Part shown: positions 37,001 through 45,999 of the stretch, piece after piece
How positions within the stretch are numbered: position 1 is the first letter of the stretch
Layout of the letters: each line of letters begins with the position of its first letter
Source: Acidocella sp.
GTDB lineage: Bacteria; Pseudomonadota; Alphaproteobacteria; Acetobacterales; Acetobacteraceae
Assembly: GCA_027308685.1 (NCBI GenBank)
Contig: DAIDEE010000014.1
Location: forward strand, 1-64,000
Length of the DNA: 64,000 nucleotides
Direction: 5' to 3'
Made by a program: the position numbers and the translations under genes
The notes under the pieces: model-generated
What the model saw: only the letters and a program-made list of their open reading frames with translations
Told to the model about the DNA's origin: nothing
The model's database searches: none

Positions 37001-37939
37001 ATGGCAGATCTGCCCGCAGATTTGGCGTATCTGTGTCCGCCTTCGTTGTTGTTGCGGGCACGGGCGATGGGCCGGGTGCCGATGGCGGTGGCCGCCGCGA
37101 ACGCGGTGCATGTGCTGGACAGTATTCGTTGGGCGCGCGCGTTTGGTTTGATTGAGCCGATTTTGGTGGGTGATAAAGACTGGATTACGCGGCATCTGGG
37201 GGGGCCAGGCGGTTCGCTGCGCGATACGCGGATTGTTGCGGCCGCTGACGAGGAAGAGGCGGCAAAGCTGGCGGTTGCGCTGGTGCATGAGGGCGAGGCC
37301 CAGTTGCTGATGAAGGGCCATTTGCATACCGATGTGTTGATGAAAGCGGTATTGCAACCGCAAGGTGGTTTGCGAACCGGGCGGCGGTTGAGCCATGTTT
37401 TTGCAATGATCTGGCCGGGCGCGCCGGGCTATTTGCTGATCACCGATGCGGCTTTGAATGTGGCCCCGAACCCGGCCACCATGCTGCATATTGTGCGTCA
37501 TGCCGTGATGGTGGCGAAGGTGCTTGAAATTACCGCGCCGCGAATTGCGATGCTCTCGGCGACCGAGGAACGCAATGCCGCGATGGCGTCTTCAATGGCG
37601 GCCGGTGCATTTGCCGACGCGTTTCAGGCTGAGGCAGCCGCGTTGGGGTGCGCGATTACCGGGCCGTTGGCGCTGGATGTGGCGATTTCAAAACATGCTG
37701 CGAGCATCAAAGGATTGCAGCATGATAAAGTGGCTGGTGCGGCGGATATTTTGGTGGTGCCGAATATCGAGACTGGCAATGGCTTGTTTAAAATGCTGGT
37801 GCATTTGAGGCAGGCAACCGCAATAGGCGTGGTGCTGGGTGCCAGCGTGCCGATCATTTTGAATTCGCGGGCCGACCCGGCGGAGGCCAAGCTGGCCTCG
37901 ATTGCATTGGCGCGCTTGGCAGCGGCGGAGACGACTTAA
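37001..37939 (+). CDS. Phosphate acyltransferase (phosphotransacetylase type)
   Basis: The 312-aa protein belongs to the phosphate acetyl/butyryltransferase family. It shows TAV-type N-terminal VPMAVAAANAVHVLDSIRWA, the central LLMKGHLHTDVLMKAVL, RLSHVFAM, and the C-terminal ADILVVPNIETGNGLFKML, typical of bacterial Ptb/Pta enzymes. Next to Xsc the natural substrate is acetyl phosphate, giving acetyl-CoA and phosphate, as known for sulfonate pathways. The ATG 37001 start follows a TTG 36998 and a tiny leader frame. It leads into the SauS-like dehydrogenase gene (43 bases apart). Confidence 0.9.
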   Translation: MADLPADLAYLCPPSLLLRARAMGRVPMAVAAANAVHVLDSIRWARAFGLIEPILVGDKDWITRHLGGPGGSLRDTRIVAAADEEEAAKLAVALVHEGEAQLLMKGHLHTDVLMKAVLQPQGGLRTGRRLSHVFAMIWPGAPGYLLITDAALNVAPNPATMLHIVRHAVMVAKVLEITAPRIAMLSATEERNAAMASSMAAGAFADAFQAEAAALGCAITGPLALDVAISKHAASIKGLQHDKVAGAADILVVPNIETGNGLFKMLVHLRQATAIGVVLGASVPIILNSRADPAEAKLASIALARLAAAETT

Positions 37940-37981
37940 GAGTTTTGATTGTGCGGGATAAACCGTGACCGGAGGAAACAA

Positions 37982-39406
37982 ATGGATCAGATAACAGCGA
38001 TAGATATGGAAAGCAAAGAGGCCGGGATTATTGCGCCTCTGATCACGCGGGCGCGTACAGCGATGCAGCAGATCGCGCATTACGACCAGGCGCAGACTGA
38101 TGAGTTAGTGATCGCGCTGGCATGGTCGTTGTATCAGCCAGAGCAGGCTGAGCGGTTGGCAAAACTGGCGGTGCAGGATACCGGACTTGGGAATGTGCCG
38201 GATAAAATCATCAAGAACCAGCGTAAGACGTTTGGGACATTGCGTGACCTGCTGCGGGCGAAATCGGTTGGGGTGATTGAAGAGAATGCAGCACTAGGGT
38301 TGGTAAAGTTTGCCAAGCCGATTGGTGTGGTGGCGGCAGTGACACCTTCAACCAACCCGGCGGCAACCCCGGTGAATAAGGCGATGATGGCGTTGAAGGG
38401 CCGCAATGCGATTATTATCGCGCCGTCACCGGCGGGAAGTGAGACGACATCGCAAACCGTGGATGCGATGCGGGCGGAATTGAAACGGATCGGCGCGCCG
38501 GAAGATTTGGTGCAGATTTTGCCGCCACCACCTTCCAAGGCGTTGACGGACGCGTTGATGAAGGCGGCCGATTTGGTGGTAGTGACGGGTTCGCAGGATA
38601 ATGTGCGCCGCGCCGCCATGAGCGGAACCCCAGCAATTGGCGTGGGGGCGGGCAATGTGCCGGTGATGATTGACGAGACTGCGGATTTTGATGATGCGGC
38701 GGCGAAAATTCTGGCTTCCAAAACCTTCGATAATTCCACGTCTTGCTCATCAGAAAACGCTGTCGTGATCGTTGATGCCGGGTATGACCAGGCAATTGCT
38801 GCATTGGAAAAAATGGGCGGGTATATGTGCACCGCTGAAGACGCCAAGCGGATTGAATCGATTTTATGGCAAAAGGGGAATTTAAACCGGCATCTGATTG
38901 CCAGGGACGCGGCAATTTTGGCGGAGGCGTTTGGTTTGCCGGAAGCGGCTGCAAAGGCAAAGTTTTTCATGGTGCCAGAAAGCGGTTATGGCAAGGCGCA
39001 TCCGTTCTCGGGTGAGAAATTGTCGCTGGTGCTGGCGGTGTACCGGGCTAAGAATTTTGAGGATGCTTGCGGTATTATCAGGAATATTCTGGATTACCAG
39101 GGACGGGGACATTCCTGCGGGATTCATACGCGCGATTTGAATCGGGCGTGGAAGATGGCCGAGACGCTGGATGTTGTGCGGGTGCTGGTGAATTTTGCGC
39201 ACACGTTTGGCAATGGCGGCGGGTTTAACAGTGGCTTGAACTTCACGCTTAGCATGGGTTGCGGGTCGTGGCAGAAAAATTCGATCAGTGAGAATCTCAG
39301 CTACAAGCATTTTCTCAACATCACGCATCTGGTGAAGCCGATACCCGAGGACAAGCCGGCGGAAGCGGATTTGTTTGGCAACTATTGGGCAAAGTACGGC
39401 AAATGA
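37982..39406 (+). CDS. sauS: CoA-acylating sulfoacetaldehyde dehydrogenase, SauS-like
   Basis: The 474-aa protein is an aldehyde dehydrogenase of the CoA-acylating branch. The catalytic cysteine is Cys255 in STSCSSENA, with GVGAGNVPVMID before it and TPSTNPAATPVNK near residue 118. The end, GCGSWQKNSISENLSYKHFLN, matches the CoA-acylating (EutE/SauS-type) group. SauS of Cupriavidus interconverts sulfoacetyl-CoA and sulfoacetaldehyde with NADP(H). Its place between Xsc-phosphotransacetylase and a CoA ligase fits this role exactly. AGGAGG precedes ATG 37982 and the stop overlaps the next gene by four bases. Acetaldehyde or succinic semialdehyde activity is the main alternative. Confidence 0.85.
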   Translation: MDQITAIDMESKEAGIIAPLITRARTAMQQIAHYDQAQTDELVIALAWSLYQPEQAERLAKLAVQDTGLGNVPDKIIKNQRKTFGTLRDLLRAKSVGVIEENAALGLVKFAKPIGVVAAVTPSTNPAATPVNKAMMALKGRNAIIIAPSPAGSETTSQTVDAMRAELKRIGAPEDLVQILPPPPSKALTDALMKAADLVVVTGSQDNVRRAAMSGTPAIGVGAGNVPVMIDETADFDDAAAKILASKTFDNSTSCSSENAVVIVDAGYDQAIAALEKMGGYMCTAEDAKRIESILWQKGNLNRHLIARDAAILAEAFGLPEAAAKAKFFMVPESGYGKAHPFSGEKLSLVLAVYRAKNFEDACGIIRNILDYQGRGHSCGIHTRDLNRAWKMAETLDVVRVLVNFAHTFGNGGGFNSGLNFTLSMGCGSWQKNSISENLSYKHFLNITHLVKPIPEDKPAEADLFGNYWAKYGK

Positions 39407-40524
39407 TTTTAAATGAAGGCGATGCTAAAAAACTGGTGTTGGCTCCAGCCGGGATCAACATGCTGCAAGGCGAGATTTGCGCGACAGCGGCGCAGGCGGC
39501 GGCAGCGGTGCAGCGGTTAGGGCGCTGTGTGATCAAGGCGCAAGTGCCGGCCGGCAAGCGCGGAAAGGCAGGTGGGATTAAACTGGTATCCACCGCCGCC
39601 GAGGCTGAGAACGTGGCGGCCGAGATTCTGGCGATGCGGATTGGTGATTACGCGGTGCAAGGTTTGCTGGTTGAGCAATGCGCTGCGATTGCCCAGGAAT
39701 ATTATGTGGCGGTTTTGCATGCGCCGGTGGAACGGGCCACGCTGATTTTATTTTCGGCGGAAGGCGGCATGGATATTGAGGAGTTGGCCGCCACCAAACC
39801 AGAAGCGATCCGACGGTTTATTGTGCGTACGCCCGATGATTTTAGCGTTGAAGATGCTAAGTCGATGCTGACCGGGTTGGATGTTGATATTGCCGGGATC
39901 AGTGATTTGCTGGTTAAGCTATATAAGCGCTATCGGCAGACCGATGCTGAACTCGTGGAAATTAACCCGCTGGCGTTGCTGGAAGATGGCAGGCTGGTGG
40001 CGCTTGATTGTAAATTTATCCTCGATGATGCGGCGACGTATCGCCAGAGCGAATTAGCGTCGGCGGCGGCTTCCGAAGAGCCGACAATGTTGGAGGCAAA
40101 AGGGGCCTCGCAGGGGCTGAAGTTTATTGAGCTGCCAGGTAATGTTGGGATTCTGGCGAATGGGGCCGGGCTGACGATGACGACCATGGATGTGGTGCAG
40201 CATTTGGGGGGCACGCCTGCCAATTTTATGGAAATTGGCGGTGATGCCTATACCAAAGGTGAGGCGGCATTGGCGCTGGTGTTGGCGAACCCGAACGTGC
40301 AGAGCCTGGTGGTGAATTTTTGCGGTGCTTTTGCACGGACTGATGTGATGGCGAAAGGTGTGGCAGACGCTTGGAAGGTTTTGAAGCCTGATATTCCGGT
40401 GTTCTTCTCGGTGCATGGCACGGGTGAGGATGAAGCTGTGGCGCTGATTGAGGATGAATTTGGCGTGACGCCATTTGATTTTATGGAAGACGCCGTTCAG
40501 GCGGCGATTGCGGTGACAAAATGA
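39403..40524 (+). CDS. ADP-forming acyl-CoA ligase beta subunit (SucC-like)
   Basis: The 373-aa protein has an ATP-grasp domain (about 1-230: [44 protein letters not shown]) and a C-terminal CoA-ligase domain with [29 protein letters not shown] and [12 protein letters not shown]. It is the SucC/MtkA type. With the following alpha-like gene it should form a CoA thioester from a carboxylic acid with ATP. Its tight coupling to sauS (ATGA overlap) and xsc context point to sulfoacetate as substrate, giving sulfoacetyl-CoA; ordinary succinate or malate is possible. Succinyl-CoA synthetase of the TCA cycle would normally sit with other TCA genes. Confidence 0.87.
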   Translation: MILNEGDAKKLVLAPAGINMLQGEICATAAQAAAAVQRLGRCVIKAQVPAGKRGKAGGIKLVSTAAEAENVAAEILAMRIGDYAVQGLLVEQCAAIAQEYYVAVLHAPVERATLILFSAEGGMDIEELAATKPEAIRRFIVRTPDDFSVEDAKSMLTGLDVDIAGISDLLVKLYKRYRQTDAELVEINPLALLEDGRLVALDCKFILDDAATYRQSELASAAASEEPTMLEAKGASQGLKFIELPGNVGILANGAGLTMTTMDVVQHLGGTPANFMEIGGDAYTKGEAALALVLANPNVQSLVVNFCGAFARTDVMAKGVADAWKVLKPDIPVFFSVHGTGEDEAVALIEDEFGVTPFDFMEDAVQAAIAVTK

Positions 40525-41426
40525 GTGATTTTCCGATTATCCGGCGTACCGACCGGGTGCTGGTGCAAGGCATGACGGGCGGCCAGGGAACCTTCTGGAC
40601 CGAGAAGATGATTGAGTGTGGTACTTGTGTGATAGGCGGTGTGAATCCGAAGCGGGCTGGGAGTTCGCATTTGGGGTTGCCGATTTTTGGCTCGGTGGCT
40701 GAGGCCGTTAAAACTGAGCAGGTTGATGTCACACTGATGTTCATTCCGCCGACCCTGGCGAAGGATGCTGCACTTGATGCGATAACAGCGGGTGTGCGCG
40801 GGATGGTGATTTTGACGGAACATATTCCATCGCACGATGTGTTGGAAATTTTTGCAGCGGCAGCCAAACACGGCACCAAGATCGTGGGGCCGAATACTGC
40901 CGGGCTGGTAACGCCTGGGGCTGGGTTTGTGGGGATTATGCCTGGGCATAACAGCAATATTTTTAAGCCGGGCCGGACCGGCGTGATCTCGCGCAGTGGC
41001 AGCTTGGGGACGTTGATTTGCTTGAACCTGACGCGCGCGGGGTTTGGGCAGTCGAGCTTTATCGGCATTGGCGGTGATCCGATGATCGGGACCACCACCA
41101 AGGATGCGCTGGTGGCGCTGGACCATGATGAGTGTACCGATGCGGTGGTGATGGTGGGTGAAATTGGCGGCGGCATGGAGGAGGAAGCGGCGCGCTATGC
41201 GGTGAGCATGAAGAAGCCGATTGTGGCCTTTATCGCGGGGCGTGCGGCACCACCGGGCAAACGGATGGGTCATGCGGGTGCGATTACCGCCGGTGATGCC
41301 GGTAGCTATGCCGGTAAGCGCAAGGCGCTAGAGGATGCCGGCGTGATTGTTGTTGATGCACCACGTGATATCGCCACGGCGTTGGCGCACGCGACGAAGC
41401 AGAAGAGAGCCTATCATACAGCGTAA
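40521..41426 (+). CDS. ADP-forming acyl-CoA ligase alpha subunit (SucD-like)
   Basis: The 301-aa protein pairs with the preceding SucC-like subunit. It has the CoA-binding Rossmann region with [17 protein letters not shown] and [14 protein letters not shown], and the phosphohistidine segment [11 protein letters not shown] with His251 as the phosphorylated residue. [22 protein letters not shown] is the family's active-site loop. It overlaps the beta subunit gene by four bases. In the xsc cluster it would complete a sulfoacetate-CoA ligase of the SucCD type; such ADP-forming ligases have been described in sulfoacetate users as far as I recall. Confidence 0.88.
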   Translation: MSDFPIIRRTDRVLVQGMTGGQGTFWTEKMIECGTCVIGGVNPKRAGSSHLGLPIFGSVAEAVKTEQVDVTLMFIPPTLAKDAALDAITAGVRGMVILTEHIPSHDVLEIFAAAAKHGTKIVGPNTAGLVTPGAGFVGIMPGHNSNIFKPGRTGVISRSGSLGTLICLNLTRAGFGQSSFIGIGGDPMIGTTTKDALVALDHDECTDAVVMVGEIGGGMEEEAARYAVSMKKPIVAFIAGRAAPPGKRMGHAGAITAGDAGSYAGKRKALEDAGVIVVDAPRDIATALAHATKQKRAYHTA

Positions 41427-41457
41427 AATGATCTGACGCAGTGGGACCTTGGGGTTT

Positions 41458-42231
41458 TTATGAGATGGTGCGGCCACCATCGACATAGAGAATTTGCCCG
41501 GTCAGAAATTGGGCGCCGGGGGCGAGTAAAAACACCACGGCGGCGAGCAGGTCGTAGGGCGTGCCAAAGCGCTGCATGGGGATTTTTGCCAGCGCGTTTT
41601 GGCGCGTGGTGGGGTCATCGATGATCTGTGCAGCCAGCGGGGTGGGGGTTACGGCGGGGCCGATGGCGTTGACCCGCACGCCTGCAGCGGCCCATTCCAG
41701 GGCGAGGACGCGGGTGACATGAGCCGCGCCCGCTTTGCTGGCGGCGTAGGCGGCGTAGTTGGGGTTTGCAACGCTGCTTGAGACCGAGGTGATGGTGATG
41801 ATGCTGCCGGATTTTTGAGGCACCATGAGCGCACCGGCGGCGCGGGCTAGTTGGAAGCTGCCGGTGAGGTTGATGTCGATGGAATTTTGCCAGTCCTGGT
41901 CTGGAAGATTTAGAGCAGGGCCGACGCGGTAGATGCCGCTGGCGTTGACCAGACCGTCAAGGCGGCCCCAGCTTGTGGCGACATGCTGGCAGGCGGCCTC
42001 GCATGAGGTGCGTTGGGTGACATTTAGGCCAATGGCCAGCGCCTGGCCGCCGTTGTTCGATAGAGTTTCAGCACAGGCGGCGGCTTTTACGGAATCGAGG
42101 TCGGCGATGGCGATATTGGCACCGCGCTGTGAGAGCTCCTGCGCGATGGGCCAGCCCAGGCCACCGGCCCCCCCTGCGATGAGGATGTTTTGTCCGGCGA
42201 TGGAAAATAATGGGTCTGGGGTAACAGACAT
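41458..42231 (-). CDS. Short-chain dehydrogenase/reductase
   Basis: The 257-aa SDR protein has the cofactor motif GGAGGLGWPIA at residue 20, NASGI, the catalytic YAASK (Tyr-x3-Lys) with the preceding Ser in TSVSSS, and the C-terminal FLTGQILYVDGG. Asp at the end of strand beta-2 (ADLDS) suggests NAD rather than NADP. Its stop faces the SucD-like gene and its start is 17 bases from an IclR gene on the same strand. It could oxidise a hydroxy-sulfonate to the corresponding ketone, or reduce sulfoacetaldehyde; neither can be read from the sequence. Confidence 0.9.
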   Translation of the reverse strand: MSVTPDPLFSIAGQNILIAGGAGGLGWPIAQELSQRGANIAIADLDSVKAAACAETLSNNGGQALAIGLNVTQRTSCEAACQHVATSWGRLDGLVNASGIYRVGPALNLPDQDWQNSIDINLTGSFQLARAAGALMVPQKSGSIITITSVSSSVANPNYAAYAASKAGAAHVTRVLALEWAAAGVRVNAIGPAVTPTPLAAQIIDDPTTRQNALAKIPMQRFGTPYDLLAAVVFLLAPGAQFLTGQILYVDGGRTIS

Positions 42232-42248
42232 GGCTGTCTCCTGAAATT

Positions 42249-43088
42249 TTATGTGGCGCGCTTGGAAGGTGTTGAAATGGTCAGGGTATCCTGGATTTTG
42301 GCGGCGGCCTCGCGCAGACGAGGGACGTGATGCAGCCCTTGTTGCAACGACATGCGTGCAACTGGGGCCGATACCGCGATGGCGGCGACGACGGTGCCGT
42401 TATCAGCGTGGATTGGCACGGCGACGCATACCACGCCGGCCAGAAATTCCTGGTTATCAGTGGAAATTCCGGTTTTGCGAATGGTATCAAGCTCGCGCGT
42501 GAGGGCAGCGGAATCGGTGATGGTGGTGGCGGTGTAAGGGTGCAGGGGGCAGGTGTTGAGGAGGCGCCGCCGGGTTTCGGCCGGCATGTAGCTGAGGAAA
42601 AGTTTGCCCATCGATGTGCAGTGTAATGGCACGCGCGAGCCGGCCTCGAAGCGCAGGCCGAACGGCCATGCCGCCTCGACGCGGTCGAGATACACCAGAT
42701 TGTTGCCGGAGATCACACCAAAATTGCAGGTTTCGCGCAGTGCTTCGGAAAGATCTTTCAGGATGGCATGGCGAGGTGCCGAGCGTACGGCAGCAGAGAG
42801 CAGGCCGAGGCTGAGATGGGCAAGCCGTTCGCCGGGGCCGTAGCGGCGGCTGCCGGGCTCGCGCACCAGCAGACCCTCGCCAACGAGCATGTGGACGATG
42901 CGGTGCGCGGTGGGCTGGGGGATGTCGAGAAGCACGCTGAGGTCGAGAATGCTGAGCGGGCGCTGCGCTTTGGCGACGGCTTCGAGAAAGGCGAAGGCCT
43001 TCATCGAGGGGGCGGCCGTTGTTTTGCCGTCAGCTTCGAAGACGATATCTTCCGATGTTGCGGGGGCTTCTTTCATTTTTTTGGTCAT
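42249..43088 (-). CDS. IclR-family transcriptional regulator (second of two)
   Basis: The 279-aa protein has the IclR winged helix (about 30-95: LDIPQPTAHRIVHMLVGEGLL) and effector domain with RVPLHCTSMGKLFLSYMP and GVVCVAVPIHADNGTVVAAIAV. It strongly resembles the IclR protein at 36099-36920 in the effector domain. It is divergent from the biotin carboxylase gene, so it probably controls both its own SDR operon and the carboxylase operon from the 107-base gap. That gap is A/T-rich and holds two GTGGATTNT direct repeats. Confidence 0.92.
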   Translation of the reverse strand: MTKKMKEAPATSEDIVFEADGKTTAAPSMKAFAFLEAVAKAQRPLSILDLSVLLDIPQPTAHRIVHMLVGEGLLVREPGSRRYGPGERLAHLSLGLLSAAVRSAPRHAILKDLSEALRETCNFGVISGNNLVYLDRVEAAWPFGLRFEAGSRVPLHCTSMGKLFLSYMPAETRRRLLNTCPLHPYTATTITDSAALTRELDTIRKTGISTDNQEFLAGVVCVAVPIHADNGTVVAAIAVSAPVARMSLQQGLHHVPRLREAAAKIQDTLTISTPSKRAT

Positions 43089-43195
43089 TTTTGGCCTTAG
43101 AGTGGATTATCAAAATATGGATATTAATTACTTGCATTGTGGATTTTAATTTGGCAAGTTTTTGCTGCAATAGAAAAAATCAATCGAGGAAGCCT

Positions 43196-44545
43196 TTGAA
43201 GAAAGTCCTGGTTGCGAACCGAGGGGAAATTGCACTTCGCATCATTCGAGCCTGCCGGAAGCTGGGGCTGGAAAGTGTGGCGGTGTATTCAGATGCGGAT
43301 GAGAATGCCGCTCATATATGGGCGGCGGACCGGGCGGTGCGGATCGGCCCGCCGGCGGCGGCTAAAAGTTATTTAGATAGCCGGATTATTCTGGAAGTTG
43401 CGAAAGCGACAGGGTGCGATGCGTTGCATCCGGGCTATGGATTTTTGTCGGAGCGGGCGGCGTTTGCGGCGGAATGCGCGGCGGAGGGGGTTGTATTTGT
43501 GGGGCCGTCGGCGGAAGCGATTTCGCTGATGGGGGACAAGGCCGAGGCGCGGCGCTCGGCGATGAAATGCGGTGTGCCGGTTGTTCCTGGCTCTGAGGAC
43601 GCTTTTTTGGATGCTGAGGCGGCGGCGAAGGCAGCGCCGGGGATTGGGTTTCCGATATTGTTGAAGGCCAAGGCTGGCGGCGGCGGGCGCGGGATGCGGA
43701 TTGCGCCGGATATGGGCTCGTTCCGTGCTGCGTTTGTGCAGGCCACCAGCGAGGCTGAGGCGGCGTTTGGGGATGGCGGGATTTACCTGGAGCGCTTTAT
43801 CGGCCGGGTGCGGCATATTGAGGTGCAGGTGTTTGGTGATCGTGCCGGGCGGGTGGTGCATCTGCTGGAGCGCGATTGCAGCGTGCAGCGGCGGCACCAG
43901 AAATTGGTGGAGGAGGGGCCTTCGCCAGTATTGGATGAGGGCGTGCGCCATGCGATATGCGCGGCCGCGGTGAAGCTGGCGTCGTCGATCAATTATGTGG
44001 GGGCCGGCACGGTCGAATTTATTTTCGACGTGGAAAGCCGGGCGTTTTACTTCATCGAGATGAATACGCGGATTCAGGTGGAGCATCCGGTGACGGAGAT
44101 GTTGACCGGGACCGATTTGGTGGCCGAGCAATTGTTGGTGGCGGCGGGTGAGACATTGTCGTTTCCGGAGGCGCCTTTCAAGGCCAATGGTCATGCGATT
44201 GAGTTGCGGATTAATGCCGAGGACCCGGCGCGGGGATTTATGCCAAGCCCGGGGGTTTTCACGCAGTGGCGGGTGCCCGAAATGCCGGGGGTGCGGTTTG
44301 ATAGCCATGTTTACCGAGGCTATGAGATGCCGCCGTATTATGACTCGCTGCTGGGTAAGCTGATTGTTCATGCGCCAGACCGGTCGCAATGTATTGCGCG
44401 GGCGCTGGATGCTCTGGGTTGCTTCAAGGTTGCTGGTGTTGCCACGACCATACCGTTTTTGCGGAATTTGTTGACGACGCCGGATTTTATTGAATCGGCC
44501 ATTCACACGCGCTGGGTTGAAACGGAATTTAATCATGCCGCCTAA
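43196..44545 (+). CDS. Biotin carboxylase subunit
   Basis: The 449-aa protein carboxylates biotin on the carrier protein with ATP and bicarbonate. It starts at TTG 43196 behind GAGGA, giving the canonical KKVLVANRGEIALRIIRA opening; a frame extension to 43019 lies inside the IclR gene and is not used. The ATP-grasp features are KAKAGGGGRGMRI near residue 160, EMNTRIQVEHPVTEM near 285 and DSLLGKLIVHAPDR near 380. It overlaps the carboxyltransferase gene by 11 bases. It resembles AccC, but the partner carboxyltransferase is of the pyruvate carboxylase type, so fatty-acid acetyl-CoA carboxylase is not the obvious role. Confidence 0.93.
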   Translation: MKKVLVANRGEIALRIIRACRKLGLESVAVYSDADENAAHIWAADRAVRIGPPAAAKSYLDSRIILEVAKATGCDALHPGYGFLSERAAFAAECAAEGVVFVGPSAEAISLMGDKAEARRSAMKCGVPVVPGSEDAFLDAEAAAKAAPGIGFPILLKAKAGGGGRGMRIAPDMGSFRAAFVQATSEAEAAFGDGGIYLERFIGRVRHIEVQVFGDRAGRVVHLLERDCSVQRRHQKLVEEGPSPVLDEGVRHAICAAAVKLASSINYVGAGTVEFIFDVESRAFYFIEMNTRIQVEHPVTEMLTGTDLVAEQLLVAAGETLSFPEAPFKANGHAIELRINAEDPARGFMPSPGVFTQWRVPEMPGVRFDSHVYRGYEMPPYYDSLLGKLIVHAPDRSQCIARALDALGCFKVAGVATTIPFLRNLLTTPDFIESAIHTRWVETEFNHAA

Positions 44546-45995
44546 AAACCGCCAGGTTGGGGTTATTGATGTCACGCTGCGCGATGCGCATCAATGCCTG
44601 TGGGCGACACGGATGACGACGGCGATGATGCGCGATATTGCGCCGCGATTGGATAATGCCGGGTTTGAGGCGATTGATCTGGTGGGCGGTGCGGTGTTTG
44701 ACGTGGCGGTGCGGTATCTGCGCGAGGACCCGTGGGAGCGGATGCGGATATTGTCGCAATGGGTGACGAAAACACCGCTGATTATTCATACACGCGGGCA
44801 GAGCCTGTTCACGTTTGAGTTTTTTGCCGATGATGTGGTGGAGTTGGCCGCCGCGCGGTTTGCGGCCAATGGGATGCGCTACCATACGCCCTATGATGCA
44901 TTGAACGATATGCGGAATTTGGAAATTCCGGTAAAAGCGGCAAAGCGGCACGGCATGTATGTGGTGGGCGGGTTGGTTTACAGTTTCAGCCCGGTGCATA
45001 CGGATGCGTATTACACACGGAAGGCCAAGGAATTATTGGCGCTTGGTGTTGATGCGCTATTTTTGAAAGATGCCAGCGGGTTGTTGACGCCCGAGCGCGT
45101 GGCGACGCTGGTGCCGGCGGTAAAGGCGGTTATGGGCGGCAAGCCGTTGCAGATCCATACGCACTGCAATTCGGGTCTTGCCCCTTATGTGGTGTTGCAG
45201 GCGGTTGAGTATGGGGTTGATATTGTCCACACTGCGACATCAACTTTGGCGAATGGAGTTTCACATTCGCCGACCGAGCGGGTGGTGCGCAATTTACGCC
45301 GCCGGGGGTATCAGGTGCCGGTTGATCTGGCGCCGGTGGAGGAGGTGGCGGAATTGTTGGCGTATATTGCCGCCAAGGAAGATAAGCCGGTTGGTACGCC
45401 GAACGAATATGATGATTTCCATTTTTTGCATCAGTGCCCCGGCGGGATGGTCTCGAATCTGGCGTATCAGCTTGAGACGATGGGGTTGCGCAATAGGTTG
45501 GAGGAAATTCTTGAAGAAGCCTGGCATGTGCGGGAAGACTTGGGGTATCCGATTGTCGTGAGCCCGTTTGCGCAGTATATTGTTACACAATCGGTATTGA
45601 ATGTTGTGGGGCGCGGGCAGGGACGCGAGCGTTATGACAACGTGCCCGACGAGATAAGGCTGTATGTGCGTGGCGGGTATGGCGAGATCGCCGGGCCGAT
45701 TGATGCGAATTTATACGATAAGATTACCAAGGGTGCGCCACAGATTACTGAGCGTCCCGGGGCGCTGGTGCCGCCCGCTTTGCAACGTCTGCGGGCGGAG
45801 CGGGGGCCGTTTACGTCAGATGATGATTTGTTGCTGGCGGCGTTTTATGATGACGGCAATTATCGCGCATTGAAAGATGCCGGACCGATCAATACCGACT
45901 ATCCGATTATGGCGACGCCGCTGGCGACATTGATTAAGGAAATCAGTGACAGGCCAGCGATTAAATATTTTCACTTCAAACAGGGTGTCGCGTGA
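44535..45995 (+). CDS. Carboxyltransferase subunit, pyruvate carboxylase type
   Basis: The 486-aa protein is a DRE-TIM metallolyase-like carboxyltransferase of the pyruvate carboxylase B / oxaloacetate decarboxylase alpha / transcarboxylase 5S group. The TLRDAHQ motif (14-20) supplies a metal ligand; LFLKDASG holds the Lys178 expected to be carbamylated; QIHTHCNSG provides two metal-binding His residues. It ends without a biotinyl domain, which is supplied by a separate gene downstream. Substrates in this family are keto acids such as pyruvate. Because ppc is also present close by, and because the operon contains a beta-keto acid cleavage enzyme, another methyl-ketone substrate is conceivable. 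Confidence 0.88.
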   Translation: MPPKNRQVGVIDVTLRDAHQCLWATRMTTAMMRDIAPRLDNAGFEAIDLVGGAVFDVAVRYLREDPWERMRILSQWVTKTPLIIHTRGQSLFTFEFFADDVVELAAARFAANGMRYHTPYDALNDMRNLEIPVKAAKRHGMYVVGGLVYSFSPVHTDAYYTRKAKELLALGVDALFLKDASGLLTPERVATLVPAVKAVMGGKPLQIHTHCNSGLAPYVVLQAVEYGVDIVHTATSTLANGVSHSPTERVVRNLRRRGYQVPVDLAPVEEVAELLAYIAAKEDKPVGTPNEYDDFHFLHQCPGGMVSNLAYQLETMGLRNRLEEILEEAWHVREDLGYPIVVSPFAQYIVTQSVLNVVGRGQGRERYDNVPDEIRLYVRGGYGEIAGPIDANLYDKITKGAPQITERPGALVPPALQRLRAERGPFTSDDDLLLAAFYDDGNYRALKDAGPINTDYPIMATPLATLIKEISDRPAIKYFHFKQGVA

Positions 45996-45999
45996 GGCG

